Shown: positions 18,240 through 27,028 of the stretch, piece by piece | How positions within the stretch are numbered: the stretch's first letter is position 1 | Layout of the letters: the number at the start of each line of letters is the position of its first letter | Assembly: GCA_964447405.1 (NCBI GenBank) | Contig: CAYUSP010000002.1 | Coordinates: 1-64,000 of the forward strand | DNA: 64,000 nucleotides | DNA from: JALNZF01 sp964447405 | GTDB lineage: Bacteria; Nitrospirota; UBA9217 | Direction of reading: 5' to 3' | Position numbers and translations under genes: made by a program | The notes under the pieces: model-generated | Databases searched by the model: none | The model's input: the letters and a program-made list of their open reading frames with translations, nothing else | Told to the model about the DNA's origin: nothing

Positions 18240-18929
18240 TCAAGACCTGACAGAAGCGGGTTTTCTCGCTGTGTATACCACATGCCGCAGGCCGCCTTTT
18301 CCCGGCCGTGATCGATTCTTCAAAAACCCGGCTGCATCAAGCCGCTGTTCAAATGCGGAATCCGGGTTCTCACCCCACACAGCGAAGATTCCGCCCGCGG
18401 ACAAGGCGGCAGCGGTTTTTGCGAGAGCAAGGCTGCCGTAAAATGGATCTTTAAGCGCATCGGTTTTTGATCCCGGCCCTTCGTAGAGATCGATGATAAT
18501 GGCGTCGAACGTCTCCGCTCCTGGCTTCGCCGCTTTTTCGATTATGCGCGCGACATCCTCGATTTTGATCGAGACGCGCGGATCGTCCACAGCGCTTTTG
18601 GTGAGCCCGGCCAGCGGGCCCCGGCACCAGGCCGCAACCACGGGGTTGAGTTCGGCTACCGTGATCTGCGCTTTCTTTGGCAGGGAATCCAGCGCAGCCC
18701 GCAGTGTGAGACCCATGCCCAGGCCGCCGATCAGCACCCGTGGTGCCGTGCGTCCGGCAACAATACGGCAGGCTGTTTCACCGAGTGCGACCTCCGAGCG
18801 GTTCGCGCTGCTGTTCATCAGAATACGATTGTTGATCAGGATAAGAAAGTCCCGTTCTCCACGTTTTCGCAGTTCCATAGGTCCGTCAGGAGTATTGACT
18901 GTGTCCAGCGTTTGCCATGGTTGGGCCAT
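18240..18929 (-). CDS. spermidine-synthase-like SAM-dependent methyltransferase-fold protein
   Basis: The fold is that of the spermidine synthase/methyltransferase superfamily: VLIGGLGMGLTLRAAL is the nucleotide-binding glycine loop, ITVAELNPVV the acidic second strand, and FDAIIIDLYEGP the strand-4 Asp region. At 229 residues it is shorter than true spermidine synthases and lacks their N-terminal beta-sheet domain. Substrate is therefore uncertain. It lies 14 bp downstream of arfB on the same strand and is probably co-transcribed. Confidence 0.8.
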   Translation of the reverse strand: MAQPWQTLDTVNTPDGPMELRKRGERDFLILINNRILMNSSANRSEVALGETACRIVAGRTAPRVLIGGLGMGLTLRAALDSLPKKAQITVAELNPVVAAWCRGPLAGLTKSAVDDPRVSIKIEDVARIIEKAAKPGAETFDAIIIDLYEGPGSKTDALKDPFYGSLALAKTAAALSAGGIFAVWGENPDSAFEQRLDAAGFLKNRSRPGKGGLRHVVYTARKPASVRS

Positions 18930-18943
18930 GCGCTAACCTCGTA

Positions 18944-19366
18944 TCAATCGGCAGGATTGGCCGTTTTTCTCAACTGCTTGGCTTTGCCCCGCAGCTTCTT
19001 ACTCTCGATCCGTTTTTCCTTTGATGCTTTCGACGGCCTTGTTTTCTTTCGCGGCTTCGGCTTAAGCGTGGCCGCGCGGATCAGTTCGATCAGCCGCTCG
19101 ATGGCGTCTTCGCGGTTGCGTTCCTGCGTGCGGAACTGCCGGGCTTCAATGATCAGGATGCCATCATTCGTAACGCGCCTTCCAGCAAGGCGGATGAGGC
19201 GCGTCCGGACATCGCCGGGTAGAGATGGAGAACCGCCTGCATCAAACCGGAGCTGTACCGCAGTCGATACTTTGTTTACGTTCTGGCCGCCGGGGCCGGA
19301 TGCGCGGACAAAGGACAGCACGACTTCATCATCGTCAAGTTGTATTCCGGGAGCAACGAAGATCAT
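18944..19366 (-). CDS. arfB: ArfB, alternative ribosome-rescue peptidyl-tRNA hydrolase
   Basis: ArfB (YaeJ) releases peptidyl-tRNA from ribosomes stalled at mRNA ends. The catalytic GGQ lies in ASGPGGQNVNKVSTAV. A long Lys/Arg-rich tail (KPKPRKKTRPSKASKEKR) fits the mRNA entry channel of empty ribosomes. Class-I release-factor codon-recognition domains are absent. Starting at ATG 19366 gives 140 residues, the same length as the E. coli protein. A longer upstream frame exists, but its extra N-terminus is not conserved-looking. Confidence 0.92.
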   Translation of the reverse strand: MIFVAPGIQLDDDEVVLSFVRASGPGGQNVNKVSTAVQLRFDAGGSPSLPGDVRTRLIRLAGRRVTNDGILIIEARQFRTQERNREDAIERLIELIRAATLKPKPRKKTRPSKASKEKRIESKKLRGKAKQLRKTANPAD

Positions 19367-19458
19367 ACTGGTACTGTACACGAATTGGGATGGTGAAGCA
19401 AGTGGAGCTAGACGGGCATTGCTTGACAGCGCCGGCACCTCATGGTACTTTGCTGCTC

Positions 19459-20343
19459 ATGATACCGGTGATCGAGATCAAAGACATTATGAAGGCCTAC
19501 CCCGGAGTGCGCGCCGTGGACGGCGTGAGCCTTGCCATCCGTCAGGGCATCTGCTTCGGTTTGCTCGGGCCGAACGGCGCGGGCAAGACGACGCTGATCG
19601 AAATTATTGAGGGGATCCTGAAAAAGGATTCCGGCAGCACGTTGTACAAAGGGGCGCCCGTTGATGGCAGGCTCAGAAAAGAAGCGGGCATACAGTTTCA
19701 GGTGACTTCGCTCCAGGAATTTCTAACGGTCCGGGAAACGCTGCGGCTGTTCAGAAACTTCTATCCCCGTCCCCTGGACATGGACGAGGTGATCCGCTTG
19801 TGCGCTCTCGAAGAATTCCTTGACCGCGATACGCGCAAACTGTCGGGCGGCCAGAGGCAGCGCCTGTTAATGGCGCTTGCGATCATTAATGATCCGAAAG
19901 TGCTGTTTCTCGATGAACCGACGACCGGCCTGGACCCGCAGTCCCGCAGGAACTTCTGGGACCTCATCAACCTTATCAAGTCAAAAGGCAAGACCATAAT
20001 TTTAACAACCCACTACATGGACGAAGCCTATACGCTCTGCGAAGAGGTCGCCATTATGGACCACGGGAAGATTATCGCACAGGGTACACCGGAACAGCTG
20101 CTTAAGGAACACTATGGCAACTCGATCCTTCAATTCCCTCAGGAAGACATCGGCGTCAGGCTTGACGGCCTTGACCTGAAATTTTCCCTGCGCCAAAACA
20201 TCGTTGAGATCCCGACCCGGGACATCGAAGACACGATAGAACTGCTCCAGGAGCGCGGCGTGCCGCTCACCCGCATGAGGATGCGTTCCTGGAGCCTTGA
20301 GGACCTGTTCCTGGCCCTGACCGGCCGTGACTTGAGAGGATAA
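19459..20343 (+). CDS. ABC-2 type exporter, ATP-binding subunit
   Basis: The nucleotide-binding domain has Walker A GPNGAGKTTL, Q-loop FQVTSLQEFLTV, signature LSGGQRQRL, Walker B VLFLDEPTTGLDP and the switch His in LTTHYMDEA. The C-terminal 80 residues are the accessory domain common in NodI/CcmA/DrrA-type exporters. ATG 19459 is chosen because the domain starts immediately after it. The upstream frame overlaps the divergent arfB gene and looks non-coding. The permease starts 10 bp downstream. Substrate is unknown. Confidence 0.92.
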   Translation: MIPVIEIKDIMKAYPGVRAVDGVSLAIRQGICFGLLGPNGAGKTTLIEIIEGILKKDSGSTLYKGAPVDGRLRKEAGIQFQVTSLQEFLTVRETLRLFRNFYPRPLDMDEVIRLCALEEFLDRDTRKLSGGQRQRLLMALAIINDPKVLFLDEPTTGLDPQSRRNFWDLINLIKSKGKTIILTTHYMDEAYTLCEEVAIMDHGKIIAQGTPEQLLKEHYGNSILQFPQEDIGVRLDGLDLKFSLRQNIVEIPTRDIEDTIELLQERGVPLTRMRMRSWSLEDLFLALTGRDLRG

Positions 20344-20352
20344 CGATCCGTT

Positions 20353-21360
20353 ATGAAAAGATTTCTTGCCATCCTGCACGCGCGCAACATGGAGTTCATC
20401 CGCGACATGTCTTCCCTGGGCTGGAACATCCTGTTCCCTCTCCTGCTCGTGCTCGGCTTTGCCGTTGTCTTCTCCGGCGAACCAAAACCCCTGTTCAAGG
20501 TCGGCGTGATCGGTGATCGGGCAGCAATCCAGGGTCCTGATGCGGAGTTTTTGTCAATGAAGTATCTGCAGTTCATCCCTGTTGACGACCTGGACAAGGC
20601 CATCAACAAAGTCGAGCACTTTCAGCTCGACATGCTTGTCGACATTCGGGCTGGCCGGACATACTGGATCAATGCTGATGGGCCGAATGGCTATCTTCTC
20701 GAACGCATGATCGGAGGCGCAGGGAGCAACAGTTATCAGCGCATTGAAGTCAAAGGCAAACAGATCCGCTATGTTGACTGGGTCGTACCCGGCATCCTTG
20801 CCATGAACATGATGTTCAGCTGCCTCTTCGGGGTGGGCTATGTCATTGTGCGCTATCGAAAGAACGGTTTTCTGAAACGTCTCAAAGCCACGCCGCTGAC
20901 GCCTTTTGAATTCCTGACCGCCCAGATGGTCTCCCGCCTGCTCCTGATCCAGGTCATTACGATCGCGGTCTACGCTGGTTGCGACTACTTCATCCATTTC
21001 CAGATGCGCGGCTCCTATGTGAATCTTTTCCTCATCTCACTGCTTGGCGCTGTCTGCCTGATATCTCTCGGCCTGCTGGTCTCCGCGCGGCTTGCCAGTG
21101 AAGAGCTCGCCGGAGGACTTCTGAACCTCATTACCTGGCCTATGATGCTTCTGTCAGGCGTCTGGTTCTCGCTGGAAGGCACGAACCCTGTGGTCCAGAA
21201 GATCGCCCAATTCCTGCCGTTAACGCACATCGTCGACGCTGCCCGCGCGATCATGACCGAGGGCGCAGGTCTGGTGGAGATCGCGCCTCACCTTGGCGTG
21301 CTTGCCGCAATGACAGCGGTGTTTCTGTCGATCGGATCAATGATCTTTCGGTGGGAATAG
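20353..21360 (+). CDS. ABC-2 type exporter, permease subunit
   Basis: A 335-residue membrane protein. One N-terminal membrane helix (about 24-42) is followed by a soluble periplasmic domain of some 110 residues, then five helices including GILAMNMMFSCLFGVGYVIV and LLNLITWPMMLLSGVWFSLEG. This is the YhgE/DrrB-like ABC-2 layout (ABC2_membrane_3 class). GFLKRLKATPLTPFEFL is the family's conserved cytoplasmic coupling segment. It forms an exporter with the ATPase just upstream; what it exports cannot be deduced. Confidence 0.9.
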   Translation: MKRFLAILHARNMEFIRDMSSLGWNILFPLLLVLGFAVVFSGEPKPLFKVGVIGDRAAIQGPDAEFLSMKYLQFIPVDDLDKAINKVEHFQLDMLVDIRAGRTYWINADGPNGYLLERMIGGAGSNSYQRIEVKGKQIRYVDWVVPGILAMNMMFSCLFGVGYVIVRYRKNGFLKRLKATPLTPFEFLTAQMVSRLLLIQVITIAVYAGCDYFIHFQMRGSYVNLFLISLLGAVCLISLGLLVSARLASEELAGGLLNLITWPMMLLSGVWFSLEGTNPVVQKIAQFLPLTHIVDAARAIMTEGAGLVEIAPHLGVLAAMTAVFLSIGSMIFRWE

Positions 21361-21566
21361 ACCGGGAATGCCCTCTCGCGAAATAAATGCTCTACTCATC
21401 GCCACATCCTGCTAATTCAAAGTAGCGTTTTAATGCGAATTATATTTTGAGCGGCAATCGTCAATAAAATTGGATATCCATTGCAACCTTCATGCGAATA
21501 ACGTATAGTCTGCGCAGTAAAGAGTGCTGTTTTATACGCAACACCATCATCCCATTGGAGGTTCAT

Positions 21567-23606
21567 GTGAACAACACACGATACGCACGTTTCAGCTTCA
21601 TTGCAGTTGCTTTGCTTGTTTCGCTTGTTTCGTTCACACTGACAGGTTGCAAAGGCGGTGGAAGCAGCGGATCAACTGCAGCGCAAGCCAATTCGACACC
21701 TCCTACGGTTCTGACAACCGCTCCGGCAAACAATACCACTGGCGTTGCAGTAAATACCATCTATGCTGCGACGTTTTCCAGAACAATGGATGCAACATCC
21801 TTTCAAAATGCGAATTTTTATATCAGTGGTGTGACAGCAACTGTGTCTGCCAAGTGCTCAACAGCTTTCCTCTATCCGACAAGCAGCCTATCTTCAAGTA
21901 CCTGCTATACCGCGACTATTGCGGACGTCAAAGACAGCAGTGGCAATATCATAGTAAGCCCTTATGTGAGTTCATTTTGCACGGGATTGCCGTCAACAAG
22001 TACAATTGCGGTTGCCGCAGGTGGCAATCACACCCTTGCCATAAAATCAGATGGGACGCTATGGGCATGGGGATTAAATACTTCCGGGCAGCTCGGTGAC
22101 GGAACTACCATCAGTAAAAAAAATCCTGTGCAGATAGGGACTGCGACGAACTGGAGTGCGATTGCCGCTGGAAACACTCATAACCTTGCGCTCAAATCAG
22201 ACGGGACATTATGGGCGTGGGGGGACAACTCTGGTGGGCAGCTTGGAAACGGAACGAATATTGGCAAAACCATCCCGACGCAGATCGGGGTAGCCACTAA
22301 TTGGATTGTGATTACTGCGGGAGATAGCAATTCCTTTGCGGTCAAATCCGATGGGACATTATGGGGATGGGGATGGAACTATTATGGGCAGCTTGCCAAC
22401 GGGTTTACAGATAGATCCACACCGACTCAGATAGGGGCTGCCACCAACTGGAGTACTGTTAGCGCAAAAGGTTGGCACACTCATGCCCTCAAATCAGACG
22501 GGACATTATGGGCATGGGGATATAACACTAATGGTCAACTGGGAGATGGGACGAATGGAAATCAAACCTCACCGTCGCCAACGCAGATAGGTGCTGCCAC
22601 TAACTGGAAAGTACTTGCGGCAGGATACAAACACACCCTTGCACTAAAATCCGACGGGACATTATGGGCATGGGGGGAAAATTCTTCTGGCCAACTCGGT
22701 GATGGCACTACAGCCAGTACAAACACCCCAACGCAGATAGGGACTGCCTCTGACTGGAGTGCAATCAATTCACGCAGCTTTTTCACGCTTGCTCTCAAAT
22801 TAGATGGAACCTTATGGGGATGGGGAGAAAACGCTTACAGTCAACTTGGGAACGTGACAACAACCAATCAACTTACCCCTGCAAAAATAGGGGCTGCTAC
22901 GAACTGGAGTGCGATTTCCACAGGAACTGGCCACGCCCTCGCGCTCAAATCAGATGGGACAGTATGGGCATGGGGGTATAACTACGATGGCCAGCTTGGC
23001 GATAGGACCACTACACAAAGAAGCACACCTGTTCAGATCAACTTTTATCCGGGAGCAGTTGCCTCGGCCCCAACCGGTGTAACGGCCACTGCAGGGTCCG
23101 CGAACCTAACCGTCTCGTGGAACAATGCCACAGGCGCAACCTCGTATGACATCTATTATTCTACCTCGCCTGTGATCGAGCCTATGTCAGGCACGATCAT
23201 CGGCACAATGATTGCCTGCGTAACGTCCCCCTACATAATAACGGGACTTGCGGAAGGCGTTACCTATTACGTTATTGTTGTAGCTTCTAATGGCTACGGA
23301 GACAGCGCAGCTTCAAGTATGGTAACCGCGATTACGCCCGTGGCCACGACCGGAGGTGGTACCGGCGGGGGGACCGGCGGAGGAACTTATTATTGGGCAA
23401 ATTGGAATTGCGGATCGTCTTCTCAGTGTGTCTCCGTCATGGGTGCATCTTCCGGCTCTACCGGCCCCTTATGCACCGTTACTGACTGCAACTCATGGAA
23501 GACGAAATATTTTGCCGGAGCCACGTGCTCTACCACTGCAACGTACACAAAACATACAGGTGCGATGGCTAACGGTGTTTGTGCCAAGAACGGTGTTGAT
23601 TTTTAA
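21567..23606 (+). CDS. RCC1-repeat lipoprotein with Big_5-like and fibronectin III domains
   Basis: A GTG at 21567 preceded by TGGAGG gives a signal ending in the lipobox LTGC; upstream in-frame codons are probably not translated. The mature protein has an SbsA-like Ig domain (STPPTVLTTAPANN onward). About seven RCC1/BNR-like repeats follow, each with LKSDGTLWAWG and GQLGDGT, which should form a beta-propeller. Next come a fibronectin III domain (APTGVTATAGSANLTVSW) and a Gly/Thr linker. The last 70 residues hold six cysteines. Secreted or surface-exposed; function unknown. Confidence 0.88.
   Translation: MNNTRYARFSFIAVALLVSLVSFTLTGCKGGGSSGSTAAQANSTPPTVLTTAPANNTTGVAVNTIYAATFSRTMDATSFQNANFYISGVTATVSAKCSTAFLYPTSSLSSSTCYTATIADVKDSSGNIIVSPYVSSFCTGLPSTSTIAVAAGGNHTLAIKSDGTLWAWGLNTSGQLGDGTTISKKNPVQIGTATNWSAIAAGNTHNLALKSDGTLWAWGDNSGGQLGNGTNIGKTIPTQIGVATNWIVITAGDSNSFAVKSDGTLWGWGWNYYGQLANGFTDRSTPTQIGAATNWSTVSAKGWHTHALKSDGTLWAWGYNTNGQLGDGTNGNQTSPSPTQIGAATNWKVLAAGYKHTLALKSDGTLWAWGENSSGQLGDGTTASTNTPTQIGTASDWSAINSRSFFTLALKLDGTLWGWGENAYSQLGNVTTTNQLTPAKIGAATNWSAISTGTGHALALKSDGTVWAWGYNYDGQLGDRTTTQRSTPVQINFYPGAVASAPTGVTATAGSANLTVSWNNATGATSYDIYYSTSPVIEPMSGTIIGTMIACVTSPYIITGLAEGVTYYVIVVASNGYGDSAASSMVTAITPVATTGGGTGGGTGGGTYYWANWNCGSSSQCVSVMGASSGSTGPLCTVTDCNSWKTKYFAGATCSTTATYTKHTGAMANGVCAKNGVDF
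22013..23040 (+). repeat. seven tandem repeats of about 150 bp encoding RCC1 units
   Basis: A conserved block like GGGACATTATGGGCATGGGG recurs about every 146-159 bp, near 22052, 22203, 22354, 22500, 22660, 22807 and 22957. Copies are similar at DNA level, so the array may expand or contract by recombination. Confidence 0.8.
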
Positions 23607-23733
23607 AAGAGGTCAGCAAATAGGCTCAAGGGCATATTGAAATTGCGCCCATAGAAGAAGAAAGCACGTCATCTTTAACACTGACCGGCGCGCGCGATAT
23701 ACTTGAACCGTGCGCTGCTGTTCTGGAGGATAC

Positions 23734-24486
23734 GTGTTGCCACAGGTTAATCTTATATTTCGATCAGCAGTAAACCCCGGCTATTTGAAATATATTTTCA
23801 GACTGAGCGTTATCCTATCTATCTCGATAATCTGTTTAGTATTCGCTGACCTTTCGCAGGCGAAACCAGCCCCTCCCCCGCAGCTCATGGCACTCTTCAA
23901 GGACTTTTCGGCTTTTGAAGCAAAGTTCAAAGCCGCTCAATGGAATGCCGCACTTAAATCAGCGGATGATATTTCGGTGGCCTTTGGAAAGCTTGCGCCG
24001 CTCCTGAAAAAAAATATCAACGCCGATGTGGAGGGAGGCTTCGCCACGATCATGGCAAAGCTCAGGAAGTCTGTCGCAAACAAGGACGAGGAAGCATCAA
24101 ATACGTTTTATATTGAGATACAGAAGTTCATTTTCACGTTGATGGACAATTATGACTACAAAACGCCTCCGGTTTTGATAGTCATTAGTAAATATTTGTC
24201 CGAAGCGGAAGAAGCTCTCTCGCAGAATGATTTCAAGCGGGTCATGAGCGAAATTGACGAAATCGACGGCCTTACGTTTTTCATCGAGCTGTTTCTGTCG
24301 GACGAGCACTCCGCGGTCCATAAACAATCGACTGGCGCCACTCCTATAAAAAAAGATCTGGATGGCTTGCGGTCGAATATTCGCGAGATCAGGGCTGCAA
24401 CCCAGGCAAAACAGAAACAAGCGGTAAAGAACGATTTGCACGCCTTGAAAAAGCGGCTGGATCATCTTGCACGGGTAGCGCCATAA
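23734..24486 (+). CDS. secreted or membrane-anchored helical protein of unknown function
   Basis: A strong GGAGGA site lies just before GTG 23734 and TTG 23737; either may be the start, and the frame is open further upstream. One hydrophobic segment (LSVILSISIICLVFADLSQA) is a signal peptide or anchor. The remaining 190 or so residues are charged and helical, without cysteines. They resemble helical-bundle periplasmic proteins, for example LFKDFSAFEAKFKAAQWNAA and a C-terminal coiled coil. I recognise no family. It stands alone between the RCC1 lipoprotein and rsmE. Confidence 0.75.
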   Translation: MLPQVNLIFRSAVNPGYLKYIFRLSVILSISIICLVFADLSQAKPAPPPQLMALFKDFSAFEAKFKAAQWNAALKSADDISVAFGKLAPLLKKNINADVEGGFATIMAKLRKSVANKDEEASNTFYIEIQKFIFTLMDNYDYKTPPVLIVISKYLSEAEEALSQNDFKRVMSEIDEIDGLTFFIELFLSDEHSAVHKQSTGATPIKKDLDGLRSNIREIRAATQAKQKQAVKNDLHALKKRLDHLARVAP

Positions 24487-24507
24487 TCGCATTATAAACC
24501 GCAGTCT

Positions 24508-25218
24508 TCAGAACAAGCGTGACAGCAGCGCGGGCACGGCAGTCTCCACACTCAAAATCCTATTACCCATGCTTATTGGCTGAAATCCGCCGGCAACCAG
24601 CTTATCCACTTCATACGGGATGAATCCGCCTTCAGGACCTATCGCAAGCGTTACTGGCCCCTGCAAATCTCGCGGGCAGGGAGCGGCTGCTGCGGGATGC
24701 GCCACCAGAGATATGGTCCCATCCACGAGCCCGGGCAAATCGTCCTCCACAAATGGTTTGAACAACGGCCGCAGCATCACCTCCGGCAATGCCGTATCCT
24801 TCGCCTGTTCCAGCCCCAGGACCAGCTGCTCCCGTATGCTGGCTTCTTTCAGAAACGGCGTCTGCCAATAACTCTTTTCCACCCGAAAACTGTTCAATAG
24901 GTAGATCCGCTTAACACCCATGGCGCTCAGTATGCGAAGCACCCTTCGCAGCACCTTGGGCCGCGGCAGGCTGAGGATGACTGTCACCGGCAGCGCCGGC
25001 GGCGGATCACGCTCGAGCCGCACCTGCATTTCCAGAACGGACTCTTCTATCCGGACCACGGTTCCTTCTCCGATATGCCCCCCCGTAAGGCCCACGCAAA
25101 GCGAATCGCCAACCTGCGCCCGGTGAACGTCAAGCACATGCTTCAGGCGGCGGCCGGTGAGCCGCACCAATCCGCCGAAGTTCACAAAATCATCGGGTTC
25201 GAGAAGGATGAGATTCAT
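24508..25218 (-). CDS. rsmE: RsmE, 16S rRNA m3U1498 methyltransferase
   Basis: RsmE methylates N3 of U1498 in 16S rRNA using SAM. The N-terminal PUA-like domain contains HVLDVHRAQVGDSLCV. The C-terminal SPOUT domain has the deep trefoil-knot motifs LAIGPEGGFIPYEVD and GNRILSVETAVPALL. Length (236) is normal. It lies 11 bp downstream of greB on the same strand, a plausible translation/transcription housekeeping operon. Confidence 0.95.
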   Translation of the reverse strand: MNLILLEPDDFVNFGGLVRLTGRRLKHVLDVHRAQVGDSLCVGLTGGHIGEGTVVRIEESVLEMQVRLERDPPPALPVTVILSLPRPKVLRRVLRILSAMGVKRIYLLNSFRVEKSYWQTPFLKEASIREQLVLGLEQAKDTALPEVMLRPLFKPFVEDDLPGLVDGTISLVAHPAAAAPCPRDLQGPVTLAIGPEGGFIPYEVDKLVAGGFQPISMGNRILSVETAVPALLSRLF

Positions 25219-25229
25219 AGGACAAAAGA

Positions 25230-25736
25230 TCAGTCAAAAGGCCGGTACTGCACACTCTTGATCGTGAAGGTTGCTTCGCCTTTCGGACGTTTTACGATAA
25301 TTTCGTCACCCTCGCCTTTTTTCATCAGGGCATGGGCCATGGGCGCATCCATGCTGATAAGGTTTTGGGTTGGGTCGAACTCGTCAGGGCCAACGATCCG
25401 GTACACGAACTGATTTCCTTCTTCATCCTCGAGCCGCACCCAGGCGCCGAAGAACACCCGGGATGGATCTGTCGGAGCGGTATCCACGACCTTAATATGC
25501 TCCAGCCGGTCCTTGAGATGATGGATGCGGGCGTCGATCTCGCGGAGCTGCTTTTTTCGGTAGATGTACTCGGCGTTCTCGGACCGGTCGCCTTCCGCGG
25601 CAGCCGCGGCCAGCGCAGCAGTCACTTCAGGCCGCTTGGTCCTCCAAAGAAACTCGAACTCATCGGAGAGGCGTTTTTTGCCTTCAGGGGTGATGTATCT
25701 GGACCCTGCTTTTTGAGGCGGACGGTAACGCGACAT
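25230..25736 (-). CDS. greB: GreB-type transcript cleavage factor
   Basis: Gre factors rescue backtracked RNA polymerase by stimulating transcript cleavage. The N-terminal coiled coil carries the tip acidic residues in EGDRSENAEYIYRKKQLREID. The C-terminal FKBP-like domain includes VGPDEFDPTQNLISMDAPMA. The N-terminal SRYRPP and ITPEG segments favour GreB over GreA. I place the start at ATG 25736, preceded by AAGGG; an upstream in-frame ATG at 25760 has no ribosome site. Confidence 0.93.
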   Translation of the reverse strand: MSRYRPPQKAGSRYITPEGKKRLSDEFEFLWRTKRPEVTAALAAAAAEGDRSENAEYIYRKKQLREIDARIHHLKDRLEHIKVVDTAPTDPSRVFFGAWVRLEDEEGNQFVYRIVGPDEFDPTQNLISMDAPMAHALMKKGEGDEIIVKRPKGEATFTIKSVQYRPFD

Positions 25737-25845
25737 ACGGATTACCCTTTCGGTAAACATTCAGATGCTGGATTTGCTGCCTCATTATCACCAGGATCAA
25801 TGCGTTGTCAAGCTTTGAAATAGATCTGCGCTCACGATACAACTC

Positions 25846-27000
25846 TTATTCTTGTCGTTGCCTCTGTTTCCGGTTATTGTCCTTTTCTCGGCTCTGAACA
25901 ATCACTACCGTTGTTCCCTTGCCAACCTTCCATCGTGTTCCCGCATCATCCAATTCTTCCAGGGAAACGATATCCCCGCGCTGCATAGCAGCAAACGATT
26001 CATTCGCATCACTCCGGTCCTTATTGAGCCTCGTGACAAGCCTTCGTCCCTCTGCGCCGCAGAGATAAAACTCCCTTTTGCCTTTCGAAACAAGCGGCTC
26101 GCTCACCACCCGGAAGACATTCCGGGCGTATGCGTCAGCAAGAGACCGGTGGTCTTTGCACAGTACGATATAAGAAAATTTCAGCGAATCTTTCCTGAGA
26201 CCCGTGAGCTCATCTATCTCCCGTATCAGCTCCGGCGCGCTCCAGGGAAGGTCCTCATGACACCAGTCTTTGGGATTTTCGAGAGCCGGGCACTTCCCTT
26301 TGAACAGGCAGGGGGAGTAGGCATTCAAGTCCATATCCAATAAGCGGTCTCTGACCTGGAGGAGCTCGCGTGAGGTCTCCCGGAGCGCTGGTTCTATGAT
26401 GATTATGCTGCCGTCCTCGACCATGATCCGCTGCATGATGGCAACGATGAAATCTACGCGCTTTTTCAGCCGATCCGGATCAAGATGGTAAAGTTCGTTC
26501 AGCACATTCGACATAACAGCAACGTCGAAACTCCCATCAACCAGATGGTCAACTCCCTTTATATCCGCCCGGATAGTCTTCAAAGAAGCTCCCGATGCAT
26601 ACCGGCCTTGCCGTTCTATGAACTGTCTCTCCACTTCCTTGAGATTATCAGCCACCTGGTCGACAGCAGTAATTTCCAGTCCTGGCGGATGATCCTGTTC
26701 TGAAAATAAATCCATCATGCCGAGCAGGGCTGAGCCGGGGCCCGATCCTATGTCCAGCGCCTTGAGCTTTCTTTTCGTTGACAGAATCGTCGGATGGGCC
26801 AGGAGTTCTTGGAGCGGTGTTCGTATCTTAGAGAGGTTAGACGGAAGATAATAGGATGTATAGGCCGCTCGAAGACCTGCATCATGGAGATATGCCGCGG
26901 GCAGACTATGCCGTTCCTTCGTCAGCAGTGCTGAAAGCCTGGCGACATTTCCCGCCAATGAGCTCAAATAATCCTTTGATGGTTTTCGAGGCTTGTTCAT
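25846..27000 (-). CDS. Rsm22-like ribosomal small-subunit methyltransferase-family protein
   Basis: The 384-residue protein matches the Rsm22 family, SAM-fold proteins associated with mitochondrial and bacterial small ribosomal subunits. It has LKALDIGSGPGSALLGM (SAM loop), VAVMSNVLNELYH and IIIIEPALRETSRELL. The family's cysteine cluster is present: SPCLFKGKCPAL followed by DWCHEDLPW, and such cysteines may bind an Fe-S cluster. A Lys/Arg/Gln-rich tail ends the protein. Enzymatic activity is not established for bacterial members. Confidence 0.87.
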   Translation of the reverse strand: MNKPRKPSKDYLSSLAGNVARLSALLTKERHSLPAAYLHDAGLRAAYTSYYLPSNLSKIRTPLQELLAHPTILSTKRKLKALDIGSGPGSALLGMMDLFSEQDHPPGLEITAVDQVADNLKEVERQFIERQGRYASGASLKTIRADIKGVDHLVDGSFDVAVMSNVLNELYHLDPDRLKKRVDFIVAIMQRIMVEDGSIIIIEPALRETSRELLQVRDRLLDMDLNAYSPCLFKGKCPALENPKDWCHEDLPWSAPELIREIDELTGLRKDSLKFSYIVLCKDHRSLADAYARNVFRVVSEPLVSKGKREFYLCGAEGRRLVTRLNKDRSDANESFAAMQRGDIVSLEELDDAGTRWKVGKGTTVVIVQSREKDNNRKQRQRQE

Positions 27001-27028
27001 ACGTATAGCGAAGGCATCTGAAGCTCTT

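Noticed and set aside
22013..23040. Regular repeats considered as a CRISPR array
   Set aside because: Units are about 150 bp, in frame, and encode RCC1 motifs; no short repeat/spacer pattern and no cas genes are present.
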